Below, one piece after another: positions 8,514 through 18,143 of a DNA stretch of 64,000 nucleotides. Source of the stretch: Aeromicrobium sp. IC_218 (GTDB lineage Bacteria > Actinomycetota > Actinomycetes > Propionibacteriales > Nocardioidaceae); assembly GCF_004336805.1 (NCBI RefSeq), contig NZ_SJXM01000005.1, positions 1 to 64,000 on the forward strand. The letters run 5' to 3'. The position numbers and the translations under genes are program-made. The first letter of the stretch is position 1. Every line of letters begins with the position of its first letter. The notes beneath the pieces were generated by a model, which was not told the origin of the DNA, searched no databases, and worked only from the letters and a program-made list of their open reading frames with translations.

Positions 8514-8912
8514 TCAGGCCTCCTGCGCGGCGAGCTCGGCCGTCTCGTCCTCGGTGAGGACGCGCGAGCGCACCAGGAAGCGGAACCCGGTCGGCGACTC
8601 CAGCGAGAACCCGGCCCCGCGGCCGGGCACCACGTCGATCGTCAGGTGCGTGTGCGACCAGTAGGCGAACTGCTCGCGCGAGATCCACACCGGCACGACG
8701 CCGGCCGCGTCGTTGTCGGCGGTCCCGACGTCGAGGTCGCCCAGGTGGACGTCGGCGGCGCTGGTCAGGAACGTCCCCTGCGGGAAGCACATGGGCGCCG
8801 ACCCGTCGCAGCAGCCGCCGGACTGGTGGAACATGAGCGGGCCGTGCTGCGCCCGGAGGCCGCGGAGCAGGTCCGCGGCCTCCGGGGTCAGCGCCACGCG
8901 GCTGACGGTCAT
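8514..8912 (-). CDS. DUF779 domain protein
   Basis: A 132-residue DUF779 protein. Characteristic segments are HGPLMFHQSGGCCDGSAPMC, with a CC and a second Cys, EQFAYWSHTHLTIDVVPGRG, and SLESPTGFRFLVRSR. In actinobacteria and proteobacteria this gene is usually found directly after an acetaldehyde-type aldehyde dehydrogenase, as here: it starts 4 nt after the dehydrogenase stop codon, so the two form one operon. The biochemical role is unknown; the conserved Cys and His residues suggest metal binding, but this is inference. Confidence 0.9.
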   Translation of the reverse strand: MTVSRVALTPEAADLLRGLRAQHGPLMFHQSGGCCDGSAPMCFPQGTFLTSAADVHLGDLDVGTADNDAAGVVPVWISREQFAYWSHTHLTIDVVPGRGAGFSLESPTGFRFLVRSRVLTEDETAELAAQEA

Positions 8913-8916
8913 CGGC

Positions 8917-10440
8917 TCAGAAGAAGCCGGCGGCGTCGGGCGAGTAGCTCACCAGCAGGTTCTTCGTCTGCTGGTAGTGGTCGAGCATCATGTGGTGGTT
9001 CTCCCGGCCGATGCCCGAGGACTTGTAGCCGCCGAACGCCGCGTGCGCGGGGTACTGGTGGTAGCAGTTCGTCCACACGCGTCCGGCCTGGATGGCCCGG
9101 CCGGCCCGGTAGGCCCGGTTGGTGTCGCGCGACCACACGCCGGCGCCGAGGCCGTACAGCGTGTCGTTGGCGATGCTCATCGCGTCGTCGAAGTCGTCGA
9201 ACCCGGTCACCGAGACGACGGGGCCGAAGATCTCCTCCTGGAAGATCCGCATCTTGTTGGTGCCCTGGAAGATCGTCGGCGCCACGTAGTAGCCGCCGGA
9301 CAGGTCGCCGCCGAGGTCGGTCCGCTCGCCGCCGGTGATGACCCGCGCGCCCTCGTCGATGCCGATCTGGATGTAGCTGAGGATCTTCTCGAGCTGGTCG
9401 TTGCTGGCCTGGGCGCCGATCATCGTCTCGGTGTCGAGCGGGTTGCCCTGCTTGATCGCCTTCGTCCGGTCGGTCGCCGCGGGCAGGAACTGCTCCAGGA
9501 TCGAGTTCTGGATGAGCGCGCGGCTCGGGCACGTGCAGACCTCGCCCTGGTTGAGCGCGAACATCGCGAAGCCCTCGAGCGCCTTGTCGTAGAACGCGTC
9601 GTCGGCCGACGCGACGTCCTCGAAGAAGATGTTCGGGCTCTTGCCGCCCAGCTCCAAGGTGACCGGGATGAGGTTCTGGCTGGCGTACTGCATGATCAGC
9701 CGGCCGGTCGTCGTCTCGCCGGTGAAGGCGATCTTGCGGATGCGGCTGCTGGACGCCAGCGGCGCTCCGGCCTCGACGCCGAAGCCGTTGACGACGTTGA
9801 GCACGCCCGGCGGCAGCAGGTCGGCGATCAGCTCGACGAGCAGCATGATCGACGCCGGTGTCTGCTCGGCCGGCTTGAGCACCACCGCGTTGCCGGCGGC
9901 CAGCGCGGGCGCGAGCTTCCAGGTGGCCATGAGCAGCGGGAAGTTCCACGGGATGATCTGGCCGACGACGCCCAGCGGCTCGTGGAAGTGGTAGGCCACC
10001 GTGTCGTCGTCGAGCTGCGACAGGCTGCCCTCCTGGGCACGGATGGCGCCGGCGAAGTAGCGGAAGTGGTCGACCGCGAGGGGCAGGTCGGCGGCCATCG
10101 TCTCGCGGACGGGCTTGCCGTTGTCCCACGTCTCGCCGACGGCCAGCATCTCCAGGTTCTGCTCGATGCGGTCGGCGATCCGGTTGAGGACGACCGCCCG
10201 CTCGGCCGGCGAGGTGCGGCCCCACGCGGGAGCGGCCGCGTGCGCGGCGTCGAGGGCCAGCTCGACGTCCTCGGCGGTGGACCGGGCCACCTCGCAGAAC
10301 ACCTTGCCGTTGACCGGCGACGGGTTCTCGAAGTACTGGCCCTTGACCGGGGCGACGTACTCGCCGCCGATCCAGTTGTCGTAGCGGGACTTGTAGCTGA
10401 CGACGCTGCCGTCGGTACCGGGCTGGGCGTAGACGCTCAT
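8917..10440 (-). CDS. Aldehyde dehydrogenase, acetaldehyde (ExaC/AldA) type
   Basis: A 507-residue NAD(P)-dependent aldehyde dehydrogenase. The general-base glutamate is Glu263 in LELGGKSPN, the catalytic cysteine is Cys302 in GEVCTCPSR, and [19 protein letters not shown] with KPAEQTP forms the cofactor site. The sequence [10 protein letters not shown] and the double-Cys active site are typical of acetaldehyde/chloroacetaldehyde dehydrogenases that accompany ethanol oxidation. It heads an operon with the DUF779 gene and follows a GAF-type activator gene on the same strand. The 89-nt upstream gap holds a CRP-like dyad and an 11-nt-spaced direct repeat. Confidence 0.93.
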   Translation of the reverse strand: MSVYAQPGTDGSVVSYKSRYDNWIGGEYVAPVKGQYFENPSPVNGKVFCEVARSTAEDVELALDAAHAAAPAWGRTSPAERAVVLNRIADRIEQNLEMLAVGETWDNGKPVRETMAADLPLAVDHFRYFAGAIRAQEGSLSQLDDDTVAYHFHEPLGVVGQIIPWNFPLLMATWKLAPALAAGNAVVLKPAEQTPASIMLLVELIADLLPPGVLNVVNGFGVEAGAPLASSSRIRKIAFTGETTTGRLIMQYASQNLIPVTLELGGKSPNIFFEDVASADDAFYDKALEGFAMFALNQGEVCTCPSRALIQNSILEQFLPAATDRTKAIKQGNPLDTETMIGAQASNDQLEKILSYIQIGIDEGARVITGGERTDLGGDLSGGYYVAPTIFQGTNKMRIFQEEIFGPVVSVTGFDDFDDAMSIANDTLYGLGAGVWSRDTNRAYRAGRAIQAGRVWTNCYHQYPAHAAFGGYKSSGIGRENHHMMLDHYQQTKNLLVSYSPDAAGFF

Positions 10441-10487
10441 GGACGCTCCTCGGTGCGAGTGGGGGTACGTCCGGGTCAGGACGTGGC

Positions 10488-10503
10488 CGTGACGCTAGTC
10501 ACA
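10488..10503. promoter_or_regulatory. CRP/GlxR-like operator upstream of aldehyde dehydrogenase
   Basis: CGTGA-CGCTAG-TCACA matches TGTGA-N6-TCACA in 9 of 10 positions. It lies 48-63 nt upstream of the aldehyde dehydrogenase start at 10440, a normal position for CRP-family control. GlxR, the CRP homologue of Corynebacterium, is known to act on alcohol and aldehyde dehydrogenase genes there. Confidence 0.65.
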
Positions 10504-10505
10504 GC

Positions 10506-10524
10506 GACGTTGCGCGGACGTTGC
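10506..10524. promoter_or_regulatory. Direct repeat, candidate activator site
   Basis: Two copies of GACGTTGC (10506-10513 and 10517-10524) start 11 nt apart, one helical turn, in the gap between the activator gene and the aldehyde dehydrogenase gene. On the dehydrogenase strand they lie just upstream of the CRP-like dyad. This placement suits an activator dimer binding on one face of the DNA. That the GAF-type regulator binds here is inference. Confidence 0.4.
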
Positions 10525-10529
10525 AGCGC

Positions 10530-11813
10530 TCAGCCGAGCTCGGCGTCGAGCGCGTCCAGGTGCGCGGCGACGTGGGCGGCGCGCGGCGAGCCGGACGGCA
10601 GCACCCGGAGCGCGTGCTGCCAGACGTCGTAGTCGTCGCGTCCGTGCGCGGTGTCGGCGAAGGCCAGCACGGTGTCGGCGTCCGGGCAGGCCAGCACGTG
10701 GCTGCGCAGCCGCTCGTGCAGGCTCGCCCGCAGCCGGACGACGCCGGGTGCGTCCGAGGCGGGCAGCACCGGCCCGCGGTACCCGGCGACGGCCCGGCGC
10801 AGGCTGCCGTCGCGCAGCGCGTCGCGGACGTCGTCGAGATCGGTGCGCAGCGGCTCGGCCAGCCGGTACGGCCGCGACGTGAGCCGCACCGACGGCAGGG
10901 CGGCGCGCAGCCGCGAGAGCTCGGCCCGGACGGTGACCGGCGCGTGCTCGTCGTCGCTGAGCGCGACCCCCAGCTCGCCCGACGTGAGGCCGTCCGGGTG
11001 CGCGGCCAGGAGCAGCAGGATCTCGCCGTGGCGCAGCGACAGCCGGCTGGTCGAGCCGCCGTGCCGCAGCTCGGCGGTGCGCGCCCCGAGGACGTCGAGC
11101 CGGGCCGGGGCCGTCCAGCCGGTGACGTGACGTGGGCCGGAGCCGGACAGCCGCTCGATGCGCAGCTCGGCCTCGGCCGCCGCGACCGTGGCCCGCACCA
11201 GCGAGAGGCTCTGGGCGCCGGCGACCTCGTCGCCGCCGGTCAGGTCGAGGACCCCGAGCAGGGCGCCGGTGTCGGGGTCGTGGATCGGGGCGGCCGAGCA
11301 GCTCCAGGGCGTGACCGGGCGCGCGAGGTGCTCGGGGCCGAAGATCTGCACCGGACGGTCGAGGGCCAGGGCGGTGCCCGGGGCGTTGGTGCCCGCGCTG
11401 GCCTCGCTCCAGTCGGCGCCCTCGACGAAGTGCATGCCCTCGGCCCGCGCCCGCAGGGTCGGCGAGCCCTCCACCCAGAGCAGCCGGCCGGCGGCGTCGC
11501 TCACCGCGACGAGCAGCCCGGCGTCGGCGGCCGGGTCGACGAGCAGCCGCCGCACCACCGGCATCACGGACGCGAGCGGGTGCGCCGCGCGGACGGCGGC
11601 GAGCCCGGCGTCGTCCAGCCGGATGCTCGGCAGGGATGCCTCGGGGTCGAGCCCGGTGCCGACGCTGCGCCGCCACGACTCGGCGACGAGCGGTCTCAGG
11701 CGGGGGTCGGCGGTGCCGGTCTGCACGAACGCGTCGTGCGCGCGGCGCAGCTCCCGGACGAGCGCGACGGGGTCGGCGCCCGGCGGCACCGCGACGTCCT
11801 GGCTGCGTCCCAT
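10530..11813 (-). CDS. GAF-domain transcriptional regulator of aldehyde dehydrogenase
   Basis: A 427-residue regulator of the AcoR-like type found next to aldehyde dehydrogenase genes in actinobacteria. It starts with the conserved RPLVAESWRRSVGTGLDPE segment, followed by a GAF sensor domain (about 70-215) containing EGADWSEASAGTNAPGTALAL and PIHDPDTGALLGVLDLTGG. The C-terminal part has LSLRHGEILLLLAAHPDGLT then VRAELSRLRAALP, a winged-helix-like DNA-binding region. The sigma-54-interacting AAA+ domain of classical AcoR is absent. The gene lies upstream of, and on the same strand as, the aldehyde dehydrogenase it probably controls; a CRP-like site precedes it. Confidence 0.82.
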   Translation of the reverse strand: MGRSQDVAVPPGADPVALVRELRRAHDAFVQTGTADPRLRPLVAESWRRSVGTGLDPEASLPSIRLDDAGLAAVRAAHPLASVMPVVRRLLVDPAADAGLLVAVSDAAGRLLWVEGSPTLRARAEGMHFVEGADWSEASAGTNAPGTALALDRPVQIFGPEHLARPVTPWSCSAAPIHDPDTGALLGVLDLTGGDEVAGAQSLSLVRATVAAAEAELRIERLSGSGPRHVTGWTAPARLDVLGARTAELRHGGSTSRLSLRHGEILLLLAAHPDGLTSGELGVALSDDEHAPVTVRAELSRLRAALPSVRLTSRPYRLAEPLRTDLDDVRDALRDGSLRRAVAGYRGPVLPASDAPGVVRLRASLHERLRSHVLACPDADTVLAFADTAHGRDDYDVWQHALRVLPSGSPRAAHVAAHLDALDAELG

Positions 11814-11833
11814 GACCGGAGTGTACGCACCCG

Positions 11834-11849
11834 TGTGACGTGGGTCACC
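11834..11849. promoter_or_regulatory. CRP/GlxR-like operator upstream of GAF regulator
   Basis: TGTGA-CGTGGG-TCACC matches TGTGA-N6-TCACA in 9 of 10 positions. It lies 21-36 nt upstream of the regulator start at 11813, between this gene and the end of the acyltransferase gene (11865). It is the third such site within 3.5 kb. Confidence 0.62.
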
Positions 11850-11864
11850 CTCGCGAGAGGATGG

Positions 11865-12575
11865 TCAGGGCAGGTCGTCGTGGCTCCACGCGACGTCCTC
11901 GCGGACGACCCGCGCGGGCACCCCGGCGACCACCGCGTGGGCGGGCACCTTCTGGCCGCGGACGACGCTGCGCATGGCGACCACGGCACCGTCGGCCACG
12001 TCGGCGTGACCGGTGACGACCGCGTCGCGGCACAGCCAGACGTGCCGCCCGAGCCGCACGTGGGCACCGAACGGGTTGAGCCGCTCCCCCGTCGCCCGGT
12101 CGGCCAGCCGGTGCATGTCGTCGGTGGCGACGTAGACGTTCGCCGCCCACAGCTGGTCGGCGCCGGCCACGACGGTGCCGCCGTTGCGGGCGTCGACCAC
12201 GGCGCAGCGGGTCGCGACCAGCGGGCCGTGCAGGACGACCGACGAGCCGCCGCCGCAGTAGATCTCGCCCGCGGTCAGCTGGACGCCGGCGTCCAGGAAG
12301 ACCGTGGCCCCGTCGCCGCCGACGAGCAGCGAGGCCAGCCAGGTCATCGGTGAGCCGACGACCAGGACCGCGTCGTGGAACGGGATGAGGGTCAGCTCGC
12401 GCAGCACCCGCTCGGGCAGCGACGCGCCCTCGGCCAGGTACAGCGCGTTGCCGAGCTCGGACCACCACTCCGGGAGGCCGTCGGCGGCCAGCTGCCATGC
12501 GCGCGCGTCGAGCGCCTCGGCGTCCACGCCGGCGTCGCGCAGGCGCTGACGGTGCTCGGGATCCACCCGCGGCAT
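11865..12575 (-). CDS. Left-handed beta-helix acyltransferase-like protein
   Basis: A 236-residue protein. The N-terminal 50 residues (VDPEHRQRLRDAGVD and LPEWWSELGNALYLAEGA) are family-specific, and the rest is hexapeptide-repeat-like, e.g. VRLGRHVWLCRDAVVTGHADVAD followed by MRSVVRGQKVPAHAVVAGVPARVVRED, the usual coenzyme-A-binding end of xenobiotic or sugar acetyltransferases. It may transfer an acetyl group, but the substrate is unknown. ATG 12575 directly follows the groEL terminator region, so it is probably transcribed from its own promoter or by read-through. Confidence 0.75.
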   Translation of the reverse strand: MPRVDPEHRQRLRDAGVDAEALDARAWQLAADGLPEWWSELGNALYLAEGASLPERVLRELTLIPFHDAVLVVGSPMTWLASLLVGGDGATVFLDAGVQLTAGEIYCGGGSSVVLHGPLVATRCAVVDARNGGTVVAGADQLWAANVYVATDDMHRLADRATGERLNPFGAHVRLGRHVWLCRDAVVTGHADVADGAVVAMRSVVRGQKVPAHAVVAGVPARVVREDVAWSHDDLP

Positions 12576-12605
12576 CCTGCCACCTCGCGCGGCCGCGCGG
12601 ACGCA

Positions 12606-12637
12606 CGAGGGCCCCGGACGATCGTCCGGGGCCCTCG
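12606..12637 (-). terminator. Terminator of groEL
   Basis: A perfect 32-nt palindrome: the left arm CGAGGGCCCCGGACGA is followed directly by its reverse complement. It starts 25 nt after the groEL stop codon on the minus strand. There is no U-run, as is common for actinobacterial terminators. Confidence 0.8.
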
Positions 12638-12661
12638 CGAGGTGGTGCTAGGAGACGGGGC

Positions 12662-14308
<1,647 letters not shown>

Positions 14309-14417
14309 TCATGTGCGTGGATGTGCGGCCGGGTGGTGCCCGCGACGGACGACTGCGTGCTGTCGGCGAACCCTGCTCGCCTGGGCGTACAGCCTCACCG
14401 GCCCGGCCGGAGTCTTG

Positions 14418-14444
14418 CTAGCACTCTCAATATACGAGTGCTAA
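14418..14444. promoter_or_regulatory. CIRCE element (HrcA operator) of groEL
   Basis: On the minus strand TTAGCACTC-N9-GAGTGCTAG, one base away from the perfect consensus TTAGCACTC-N9-GAGTGCTAA. The 9-nt spacer is AT-rich (GTATATTGA) and could contain the -10 region (TATATT). HrcA binding here would repress groEL until heat shock. Confidence 0.93.
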
Positions 14445-14452
14445 CCCAGATC

Positions 14453-14479
14453 TTGGCACTCGCCCCCGGCGAGTGCAAG
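14453..14479. promoter_or_regulatory. Second, degenerate CIRCE-like dyad or terminator
   Basis: TTGGCACTC-N9-GAGTGCAAG keeps the GCACTC/GAGTGC core and the exact 9-nt spacing of CIRCE, 8 nt away from the true element. The spacer is itself GC-rich and self-complementary (GCC-CCC-GGC), so the dyad forms a strong hairpin starting 4 nt after the stop codon of the upstream operon. It may serve as that operon's terminator, as a second HrcA site, or both. Confidence 0.6.
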
Positions 14480-14483
14480 CGCC

Positions 14484-15740
14484 TCAGACCGACAGCAGCA
14501 GGTACAGCCCGGCGAAGGTGTAGGCCACCATGAGCAGCATCATCGCGAGCTGGCCGGTAAGCCGGTTCCGCTCGGGCAGCAGGGCGATCGCCCGGTCGTG
14601 GGCGGCCAGCACGGCGAGCACGTGACCGGTCACGACGGCCGCCACCTTGAGCGTCGCGAGCAGCCCGGGACGGTCGCTGAGGACGTACGCGGTGCCCGGG
14701 TCGCCGAGCGGCTGCCAGCCGCGCCCGAACGGGTCGAGCAGGCCGAGCACGACGCCCTGGCCCTTCTCGACCAGGTAGCTCAGGTAGTGCGCCACGACGT
14801 AGCCGACGGCGATGGGGACGAGCGAGTGGGCGAGCTCGCCGGGCAGCGCCCGGCGACGGCGTGCGTCGACCCCGCCCGTGGCCATGGCGGCGGCGGTGAA
14901 CAGCAACCCCACGACGAGGCAGAAGGCGACGAGCACGAGGGCGTCCACGCCGGCCGCGTGCGAGCGCGCCTGCCACCCGGGCGTGGCCGAGAAGGAGTCG
15001 AAGGCGGTCGAGCCGAGCAGCACGGCGAGCACCGCGACCAGGCCGGGCGCGACCGGCACCTGCGCGAGCGTGCGCAGCGGGTCGTGCAGCGACCAGCGTC
15101 CGTCGCGGACGAACGGCGACAGCCGCGCGACCAGGGCGCTGTAGACGTCGAACGGGTCGGCGCGGTCGAACCAGCGCGGGCCCATGAGCACGCCGCCGAC
15201 CAGCGTCACGAGGACGTACCCCGCGACCCACACCCGCACGTCCGCCGCGTCGCCCGCACCCGGCCACACGAGCTCGAGCTGGACGAAGGCGAGCAGGCCG
15301 AGCGCGGCGGGCCAGTAGCCCAGACACGCCGGGTAGCGCACGAAGCCGTCCGGACGTCCGGTCGCACGGCCGACGAGGGCCTGGACGCTGCGCCACGGCG
15401 ACAGGTCGCGCCACACGTGGCCGACGGCCAGGGCGAGCGGCACGAGGCCCACCCAGACCAGCACGTACAGCGCGCCGACGCCCGGGTTGGACTCGTCCGG
15501 CCCGAGGAACAGCGCGCCGAGCCACCACGCGGCGAGCAGCGCCCCGACCACCGCCAGCCACGGACGGCGCGCGGGCGGCTCGGGCACCGGGCCGGGGTCG
15601 TAGCGCGGCCGGCGCCACGCCAGGGCGACGACCGCGAAGGTCGCCGTCAGCGCCCAGGCGCCGCCGGTGACGGCGTAGACCAGCGGGATGGGCAGGTCGG
15701 TGGGACCGCCGATGCCGTGGGCCGCGAGTGGACCGATCAC
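14484..15740 (-). CDS. Multi-pass membrane protein, last gene of cupredoxin operon
   Basis: A 418-residue integral membrane protein with about ten hydrophobic helices. Conserved-looking segments include MIGPLAAHGIGGPTDLPIPL at the very start, GHVWRDLSPWRSVQAL, FVRYPACLGYWPAALGL, GPRWFDRADPFDVYSALVARLSPF and GYVVAHYLSYLVEKGQ. I recall similar actinobacterial proteins carrying the annotation fenitrothion hydrolase, but nothing in the sequence shows a hydrolase site and I do not accept that function. Its start overlaps the stop of the lipoprotein gene by 4 nt (ATGA). It ends just before the CIRCE-like dyads of groEL. Confidence 0.72.
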   Translation of the reverse strand: MIGPLAAHGIGGPTDLPIPLVYAVTGGAWALTATFAVVALAWRRPRYDPGPVPEPPARRPWLAVVGALLAAWWLGALFLGPDESNPGVGALYVLVWVGLVPLALAVGHVWRDLSPWRSVQALVGRATGRPDGFVRYPACLGYWPAALGLLAFVQLELVWPGAGDAADVRVWVAGYVLVTLVGGVLMGPRWFDRADPFDVYSALVARLSPFVRDGRWSLHDPLRTLAQVPVAPGLVAVLAVLLGSTAFDSFSATPGWQARSHAAGVDALVLVAFCLVVGLLFTAAAMATGGVDARRRRALPGELAHSLVPIAVGYVVAHYLSYLVEKGQGVVLGLLDPFGRGWQPLGDPGTAYVLSDRPGLLATLKVAAVVTGHVLAVLAAHDRAIALLPERNRLTGQLAMMLLMVAYTFAGLYLLLSV

Positions 15741-16171
15741 CGCGCGACGAGCTGGACGATCGTGACGTCGAGGTGGTGCGACTCGACCGCGACCTGGCCG
15801 GGCCGGTCGACGGTGAACGTCAGCTCGCCGGGCGTGCCCGCCTCGACCTCGAGCGAGTGCTCCGGGTCGCTGTGGACGTGGATCTCGTCGGCCTCGTCGC
15901 TGGTGACCCGCAGCGTGACGGGCTCGCCGACCTCGACCTCGACCCGGTCGCCCTGCGGCGTCACCTCGCCGCCGGCGATCGTCACGTCGACGACGACGCC
16001 CTCGGGCATGGCGGGCTCGGACGGCTCGGACGGCTCGGTGGCTGTCGGGGCGGGCTCCGACGACGCGGACGTCGTGGGCGCGCCCGTCGCGTCGGCGGTC
16101 GGCTCGTCCTCGGCGCAGCCGGCCAGGCCCAGGGTCAGGGCGGCGGCGGCCAGGGCGACGGGAATCCTCAT
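15737..16171 (-). CDS. Cupredoxin-like lipoprotein
   Basis: A 144-residue secreted lipoprotein: signal peptide MRIPVALAAAALTLGLAGC with a lipobox (LAGC, Cys19), a Ser/Thr/Pro/Glu-rich linker to about residue 55, then a beta-sandwich domain with cupredoxin-like spacing (VDVTIAGGEVTP, EVEVGEPVTLRVTSDEADEIHVHSD, PGELTFTVDRPGQVAVESHH). The usual Cys copper ligand between the last strands is absent; several histidines (HVH, EH, SHH) remain and could bind a metal. It sits in a fully overlapping four-gene operon with membrane proteins. A role in copper handling is inference. Confidence 0.78.
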   Translation of the reverse strand: MRIPVALAAAALTLGLAGCAEDEPTADATGAPTTSASSEPAPTATEPSEPSEPAMPEGVVVDVTIAGGEVTPQGDRVEVEVGEPVTLRVTSDEADEIHVHSDPEHSLEVEAGTPGELTFTVDRPGQVAVESHHLDVTIVQLVAR

Positions 16172-16329
16172 CGGTCCTCCAGGGTGTCGTCGGGACGGTC
16201 GGCCTCGGCCTGCTCGCGGCGGTCCCTGCGGACGATCCAGAGCACGACCCCGGCCAGGATGACGGCGGGCAGCACCGCCGGCACGGCGACCAGCGCCGCG
16301 TGGTGCGCGAGCAGGACCTCCGGGGTCAC
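16168..16329 (-). CDS. Small single-pass membrane protein
   Basis: A 53-residue protein, VTPEVLLAHHAALVAVPAVL and onward, with one strong membrane helix (about 11-33) followed by a charged tail (RRDRREQAEADRPDDTLEDR). It is supported by its position: its GTG start overlaps the upstream stop codon by 4 nt, and its own stop overlaps the lipoprotein start by 4 nt. Function unknown; it may be a subunit or accessory peptide of the membrane complex encoded around it. Confidence 0.65.
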   Translation of the reverse strand: MTPEVLLAHHAALVAVPAVLPAVILAGVVLWIVRRDRREQAEADRPDDTLEDR

Positions 16330-18134
16330 GCGTCCACGCGCTCGGCCGGACGGGCGGCCGAGCCCTCGATGCGCGACGCCACCCGGCCGACCGACCAGCA
16401 GATGCCGGCGATCATGGCCAGGCTGCACAGCAGGACGACCGCGTTGGCCAGGGCCCACGTCCAGGCGGGGTGGTCGCTGGTGCGCTCGCGCTGCAGCAGG
16501 TCGATCTCGGGGCCGAGCGCCCGGGTCGCCTCGGCCTGGACCGGGATCTCCTCGGCGTCGATCGCGGGGTCGGCCGGCATGAAGATCGGCGCCGCGGTGA
16601 GCATCCGGCCGTCCTGGACGCGGAGCAGCGTCTTCCAGGTGCCGCCGACGGGAACCGGCCTGGTGGACGCCCAGGTGGTGCCGCCGACGTGCTCGAGCGC
16701 GTCGGTCACGACGCCGGCGCCACCGCCCTGCCAGGCCGTGACCTGCACCCAGGTCGGGTCGTCGTCGACCAGGCCCTCGGGCAGCTCGACCTGCACCCGC
16801 ACCTCGGGCTCGGAAGCGGTGCCGGCCGGCGTCGTGGTGATGGCGACCTCCGCGTCGTCCGGGACGGTGGCCCACAGTCCGTTGGCCACGCCGAGCGAGA
16901 CGACGGCCAGCGAGCCGACGACGATCGAGGCGCTGACCGGCCGCGCGGGCAGGCGGCCCTGCAGGCCCAGCGCGAACAGCGCGCCGCACAGGCCGGCGGC
17001 CACCGCGGTCGGGACGGCCATGGCCAGGCCCTCGGCCCACATGCCGCGGGTCCAGTCGAAGGCGAAGAAGCGGTCGTTCCAGAGCAGCTCGGTGGCCAGG
17101 CCGACCGTGCCGAGGGCCAGGCCGGCGACCGCGCCGAGCAGGAGCGGACGGCGGGCCAGCGCCGTCAGCGCGACCAGCTCCACCACGAGCGCCATGCCCA
17201 GGTACAGCGGGAAGACGTGGTGGGCCTGGCCCAGCACCTCGCCGACGACCAGCGAGACGAGGCCGCGCATCACCAGGAAGAAGACCGCCGCCACGACCGC
17301 CGCACCCGGGCCCACGTAGATCCGGGCCGCCACCAGGCTCACGCCGGCGGCGATGACGATGAGGAACGGGGCGAAGACCAGGCGGAACTGCGCGATGCCG
17401 AAGTCGAACTCGCCCTGGAAGACCGACAGGCCGATGAGCAGGGCGCCGAACGCGATCGACAGCAGGACGTAGCGGACGCGCGGCGGCATCGGCTCGCTCT
17501 GCCCGGACAGCTCGCCCTCGCGGACGAGCAGGACGATGCCGGCGGTGGCCAGACCGGCGCCGCCGATGAGCATGAGGTGCGTGGGGCCCCACAGCGTGAC
17601 GTCCTGGCCGAACAGGCGGTGCCAGACGTCGTCCAACGGGAAGCCGATGAGGGCGTACAGGCCGCAGCCGGCGATGTAGAGGCCGGCGACCGGCGCGTAC
17701 CAGTGCCGGGTGATCCGGACGGCCGCCGGGCCGGGACGCTCGCCGCGACGGCTGTAGACCACCGCGACCATGCCGGCCAGGAAGATCGCGAACAGCCCGT
17801 AGAGGATCAGGTAGTGCGCGGGGTTGGCGAGCGGGCCCTCGTCGCGACCGCGGCCGGCGTGCAGCGCGACGTCCCACATGTAGCCCAGCAGGGCGACGAT
17901 GAGCGAGGCGCCGACGATGACCACCGGCACGGCGACCCAGCCGGGCTGGCGCATGCGGGCCCCGAGCCGGTCGCCGACGCGCTCGAGCCAGTCCGAGCGG
18001 TGGGTGCGGTGCTGCCAGGCGAGCACGCCGAGCACCGCGGTGATGACGGCCGCCGCGACGCTGAGCCCGACGACCTGGTCGAGGGCGGCGCCGCCGGTGG
18101 GGGCCGTGGACGCGGCCACGATGTCGTACGTCAT
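16326..18134 (-). CDS. Large multi-pass membrane protein, first gene of cupredoxin operon
   Basis: A 602-residue protein with about a dozen membrane helices over residues 20-440, a soluble domain of about 120 residues (VRVQVELPEGLVDDDPTWVQ through GGTWKTLLRVQDGRMLTAAP, probably extracytoplasmic), and a last membrane helix near 575. Histidines and tryptophans occur in or next to helices (GYMWDVALHAGRGRDEGP, NPAHYLILYG, RHWYAPVAGLY, PLDDVWHRLFG, WGPTHLML, GQAHHVFPLY), a pattern seen in metal- or haem-handling membrane proteins such as CtaG, though I do not recognise the family. ATG 18134 was chosen over an upstream in-frame start because operator-like dyads lie just before it. Confidence 0.75.
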   Translation of the reverse strand: MTYDIVAASTAPTGGAALDQVVGLSVAAAVITAVLGVLAWQHRTHRSDWLERVGDRLGARMRQPGWVAVPVVIVGASLIVALLGYMWDVALHAGRGRDEGPLANPAHYLILYGLFAIFLAGMVAVVYSRRGERPGPAAVRITRHWYAPVAGLYIAGCGLYALIGFPLDDVWHRLFGQDVTLWGPTHLMLIGGAGLATAGIVLLVREGELSGQSEPMPPRVRYVLLSIAFGALLIGLSVFQGEFDFGIAQFRLVFAPFLIVIAAGVSLVAARIYVGPGAAVVAAVFFLVMRGLVSLVVGEVLGQAHHVFPLYLGMALVVELVALTALARRPLLLGAVAGLALGTVGLATELLWNDRFFAFDWTRGMWAEGLAMAVPTAVAAGLCGALFALGLQGRLPARPVSASIVVGSLAVVSLGVANGLWATVPDDAEVAITTTPAGTASEPEVRVQVELPEGLVDDDPTWVQVTAWQGGGAGVVTDALEHVGGTTWASTRPVPVGGTWKTLLRVQDGRMLTAAPIFMPADPAIDAEEIPVQAEATRALGPEIDLLQRERTSDHPAWTWALANAVVLLCSLAMIAGICWSVGRVASRIEGSAARPAERVDA

Positions 18135-18143
18135 GCCCCGATG

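Noticed and set aside
14484..15740. Fenitrothion hydrolase as function of the membrane protein
   Set aside because: This label is remembered from annotations, but no hydrolase motif is visible in this multi-helix membrane protein, so a function was not assigned.
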